NCBI GenBank assembly: GCA_937934705.1
Contig: CALGYY010000117.1
Span: forward strand, 1 to 64,000
Direction: 5' to 3'
Source of the DNA: an uncultured Bacteroidota bacterium
GTDB taxonomy: Bacteria; Bacteroidota; Bacteroidia; Bacteroidales; CAIWKO01
Length of the DNA: 64,000 nucleotides
Shown: positions 61,892 through 64,000 of the stretch, piece after piece
Layout of the letters: each line of letters begins with the position of its first letter
How positions within the stretch are numbered: position 1 is the stretch's first letter
Notes under the pieces: model-generated
What the model saw: only the letters and a program-made list of their open reading frames with translations
The model's database searches: none
What the model was told of the DNA's origin: nothing
Made by a program: the position numbers and the translations under genes

Positions 61892-63301
61892 ATGGGACGA
61901 CACTTCAGGATCATAACGTGTATCTTCTTTCTGGTGCTGACCGCCGAAAGGGCAGGCGCGCAGGAAGCCCTGGTGACGGGAAGGGCTGAGGGTGCTGCAG
62001 GACATATGATCGCTGCAGGTACTTTCAGCGATTATATTTCAGGTAAAGAAATCATCCTGGCCAGGGGACGCATCGATTCTGCAGGAAACTTCAGCCTCAG
62101 GATTCCGTTGAAATCCACTTCATACGTTTGGTTCAACATTGATTATTACTACGGTGAAGCCTGCCTGGAACCGGGCGGTGAATATCAGTTCAGACTTTGC
62201 AAACTGGTCTTTAGTGACCTGACCGATCGTATCAACCACAATCTTCAGCCTTTGGTAATGCAGGTCGTCCCCGACAGTAATGACGCATTAAATCTGTCCA
62301 TTCAGCATTTCAACCGCCTGACCAATCGTTTTCTGCAGGATAACCTGATCGGTTTTGCTGAAAAACGGATGCGAAAAGCAATTGACACGCTTAAAATGAA
62401 ATGCGATACGATATTCGCAGACTTCAGGAATGATTTCTTCATGAAGTACCGCGAGTACCGTTTTGCGGACCTTTATCTCATGAATGCTCAAAGCAGCACC
62501 AGCAAACTGTTTGAGACCTATCTCTCGGAACGCAGACCGGATTATCGCAATATCGAATATATGAATTTCTTCATTCATTTTTATGAAGATTACTATATGA
62601 ATATCGGTCAGGGAATTGGTGTCGACAAATACCGCCTGATCGTCAACCATCAGGCATCATGGTCTGCATTACTGGACTCGGCAGGAGCAGATCCCCAACT
62701 GGTGAATGAAATACTAAGGGAGGCGGTCATGCTGGAAACCCTGAAAAACCTGTATGCTGCGCAGGGCTTCGACCGCAAAAATATCCTGCATATGCTCAGA
62801 CAGGCAGCGGATCAGACTAAATTTGAGGAGCACCGCCTGATCGCCAACAACCTGATGGAAGTTCTCACCCGTTTTGAGCCCGGGGAGGAGGCGCCGGATT
62901 TCTGTCTGCCCGGTGCAGGCGACGACACGCTCTGCCTGAAGCAATTCCGGGGAAAATATGTTTATCTGCATTTCTTCACAACATGGAACATCGCCAGTCT
63001 TGAAGAAATGGAAATGATGCGCTCCCTGTATACAAAATATAAGGGGAATGTCAGCTTTATCAGTATTTGCTGCGACCGCGAATACATGAAAATGTTCCAT
63101 TTTGCCAGGGACCACGATTACCCCTGGCCCCTGCTTCATTTCAGTCAGGATTATGAATTTCTGCGTGAATGGGGCATTGCAACCTATCCTTACTTCATCC
63201 TGCTTGATCCTTCGGGACGCTTTGTGGCACATCCCGCTGAAAGTCCCAGTATGAACATAGAGAAACGACTGAAAGATGTTCTGATCGGAACCAAAGAATA
63301 A
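61892..63301 (+). CDS. TlpA-like protein with a thioredoxin domain lacking CxxC
   Basis: The 469-residue exported protein has a signal peptide (MGRHFRIITCIFFLVLTAER, then AGAQ). The N-terminal part (about 24-340) is the DUF4369-like beta region followed by a helical segment that often precedes TlpA domains in Bacteroidota. Residues 330-465 form a thioredoxin/redoxin fold: EEAPDFCLPGAGDDTLCLKQ, FRGKYVYLHFFTTW, FISICCDREYMKMFHF, YEFLREWGIATYPYFILLDP with the cis-Pro. The redox motif should follow TTW as CxxC, but here it is N366-I-A-S369, so thiol-disulfide activity is not expected. Its start abuts a terminator-like hairpin. Role unknown. Confidence 0.88.
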   Translation: MGRHFRIITCIFFLVLTAERAGAQEALVTGRAEGAAGHMIAAGTFSDYISGKEIILARGRIDSAGNFSLRIPLKSTSYVWFNIDYYYGEACLEPGGEYQFRLCKLVFSDLTDRINHNLQPLVMQVVPDSNDALNLSIQHFNRLTNRFLQDNLIGFAEKRMRKAIDTLKMKCDTIFADFRNDFFMKYREYRFADLYLMNAQSSTSKLFETYLSERRPDYRNIEYMNFFIHFYEDYYMNIGQGIGVDKYRLIVNHQASWSALLDSAGADPQLVNEILREAVMLETLKNLYAAQGFDRKNILHMLRQAADQTKFEEHRLIANNLMEVLTRFEPGEEAPDFCLPGAGDDTLCLKQFRGKYVYLHFFTTWNIASLEEMEMMRSLYTKYKGNVSFISICCDREYMKMFHFARDHDYPWPLLHFSQDYEFLREWGIATYPYFILLDPSGRFVAHPAESPSMNIEKRLKDVLIGTKE

Positions 63302-63306
63302 TGAAA

Positions 63307-63327
63307 GAGGCGGTTTGTCACCGCCTC
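63307..63327. terminator. Hairpin between convergent genes
   Basis: GAGGCGGT (63307-63314) pairs with ACCGCCTC (63320-63327) around a five-base loop, between the TlpA-like gene and ilvE. T-tracts are weak on both sides, so it may work as a modest bidirectional terminator. Confidence 0.55.
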
Positions 63328-63333
63328 CTCATC

Positions 63334-64000
63334 TTACTCAATAACAGTCACCCATCCATGCGGATCAGGTTCATCGCCATATTGTATGGCTCTCAGTTTT
63401 TCGTAAAGGCGGGTTGAAACCGGTCCGGCTTTACCGTCTTTACAAAACTCATAAACACGGTCGCTGTCGCGGTCGAAGATCTTTTTAATCGGTGAAATCA
63501 CCGCAGCGGTACCGCAGGCACCCACTTCATCAAAATCTGCCAATTCTTCAACGGCCACATGACGCTGCTCCACCTTCATGCCCATATCAGCGGCGAGCTG
63601 GCGCAAACTCATATTGGTTATCGAAGGCAAAATACTGTGGGAATCCGGTGTGATGTAAGTATTCCCTTTGATCGCGAAGAAATTTGCAGGACCCGCTTCG
63701 TCGATGTACTTCTTTTCTTTGGCGTCAAGAAAGATGGCAGTGGCATATCCTTCATGATGAGCCCTCTCAGCAGCACGTAAGCTCGCCGCGTAGTTGCCCC
63801 CCACCTTGATATGGCCCGTTCCCAGCGGTGCTGCGCGGTCGTAATCACGGATGATCTGGGCTGTTACCGGGTTGAAGCCTTCCTTGAAATAAGGACCCAC
63901 CGGGCTGACAAAGATCATAAACAGGTACTCATCAGCAGGTTTCACACCCACCTTTGGCCCTGATCCGACCAACAATGGCCTGATATACAATGAAGAACCG
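63334..64000 (-). CDS. ilvE: Branched-chain amino acid aminotransferase (5' end outside window)
   Basis: About 222 C-terminal residues are present; the frame continues past the right edge, and residues before the listed Met read G-S-S-L-Y-I-R-P, the usual family lead-in. This PLP fold-type IV enzyme interconverts Leu, Ile or Val with their 2-oxo acids. Visible motifs: SLYIRPLLVGSGPKVGVKP, GHIKVGGNYAASLRAAE with the PLP-binding Lys, EAGPANFFAIKGNTYITPD, SILPSITNMSLRQLA and FDEVGACGTAAVISPI. The type is that of BCAT2-like Bacteroidota enzymes. It is convergent with the TlpA-like gene. Confidence 0.95.
   Translation of the reverse strand, partial: GSSLYIRPLLVGSGPKVGVKPADEYLFMIFVSPVGPYFKEGFNPVTAQIIRDYDRAAPLGTGHIKVGGNYAASLRAAERAHHEGYATAIFLDAKEKKYIDEAGPANFFAIKGNTYITPDSHSILPSITNMSLRQLAADMGMKVEQRHVAVEELADFDEVGACGTAAVISPIKKIFDRDSDRVYEFCKDGKAGPVSTRLYEKLRAIQYGDEPDPHGWVTVIE

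Noticed and set aside
1..64000. CRISPR arrays, rRNA genes, complete insertion sequences or prophage
   Set aside because: No regularly spaced repeats, rRNA sequence, transposase or phage structural genes were recognised.

Overview
The window reads as chromosome of a Bacteroidota bacterium, most likely an environmental member of class Bacteroidia. Direct evidence: many promoters of the TTTG / TAnnTTTG type used by this phylum, three proteins ending in type IX secretion (T9SS) sorting domains, a fused SecDF, Bacteroidota-style YidC, release factor 1 and OPX/Wzc exopolysaccharide proteins, and many lipoboxes ending in S-A-C or S-x-C. The body of the window (about 6.3-64 kb) has moderate GC and tightly packed housekeeping genes. 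The first 6.2 kb is clearly AT-rich (13 G/C in the 60 bases from 3121, against 33 in the 60 from 9421) and looks acquired.

Region 1, 1-6175: an AT-rich accessory block ending at the 3' end of a CAU-anticodon tRNA gene (6182-6255, minus strand). It holds seven intact or edge-truncated genes for short secreted or lipid-anchored proteins and YD/MORN-like proteins, one small gene broken by an in-frame TAA (2740-3057), and a MerR/excisionase-like helix-turn-helix gene (5772-6071) with its own promoter, structured leader and terminator. One lipoprotein is a DsbD-like thioredoxin fold without its CxxC; another ends in a GldM-like beta domain. The layout fits a tRNA-adjacent island, possibly an array of orphan immunity or envelope genes.

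Region 2, 6.3-20.6 kb: HAD phosphatase, dusB, CPBP protease, methyltransferase, PIN-PhoH ATPase, M28 glutaminyl-cyclase-like lipoprotein, valS, lpdA, then asnB and a GT4 glycosyltransferase that lead into the polysaccharide genes. Region 3, 20.8-26.7 kb: an envelope polysaccharide block (OPX export lipoprotein, Wzc tyrosine autokinase, rfbC, WecA/MraY-type initiating transferase, lytic transglycosylase). Region 4, 26.7-38.4 kb: uvrA, a LOG-family gene, a retropepsin-like protease, an FG-GAP T9SS cargo, dnaK and a 995-residue lamin-tail T9SS cargo.

Region 5, 38.4-39.1 kb: a gene-poor stretch bounded by inverted repeats, including a 27-base hairpin present in two exactly inverted copies; it looks like a small non-autonomous repeat element. 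Region 6, 39.1-54.6 kb, nearly all on the minus strand: a MORN protein, pyrF-prfA-purM, a TPR/PD40/OmpA protein with a catalytically dead retropepsin-like C-terminus, secDF, yidC with a coupled EamA transporter, hemW and an EEP-fold phosphatase/nuclease.

Region 7, 54.8-64 kb: a very large alpha-2-macroglobulin gene interrupted by an in-frame TAA 183 codons before its natural end, a T9SS cargo, coaD, a TlpA-like protein lacking CxxC behind a terminator-like leader hairpin, and the end of ilvE running off the right edge.

All functional calls come from reading the sequence and recalling family motifs. No database search was run.
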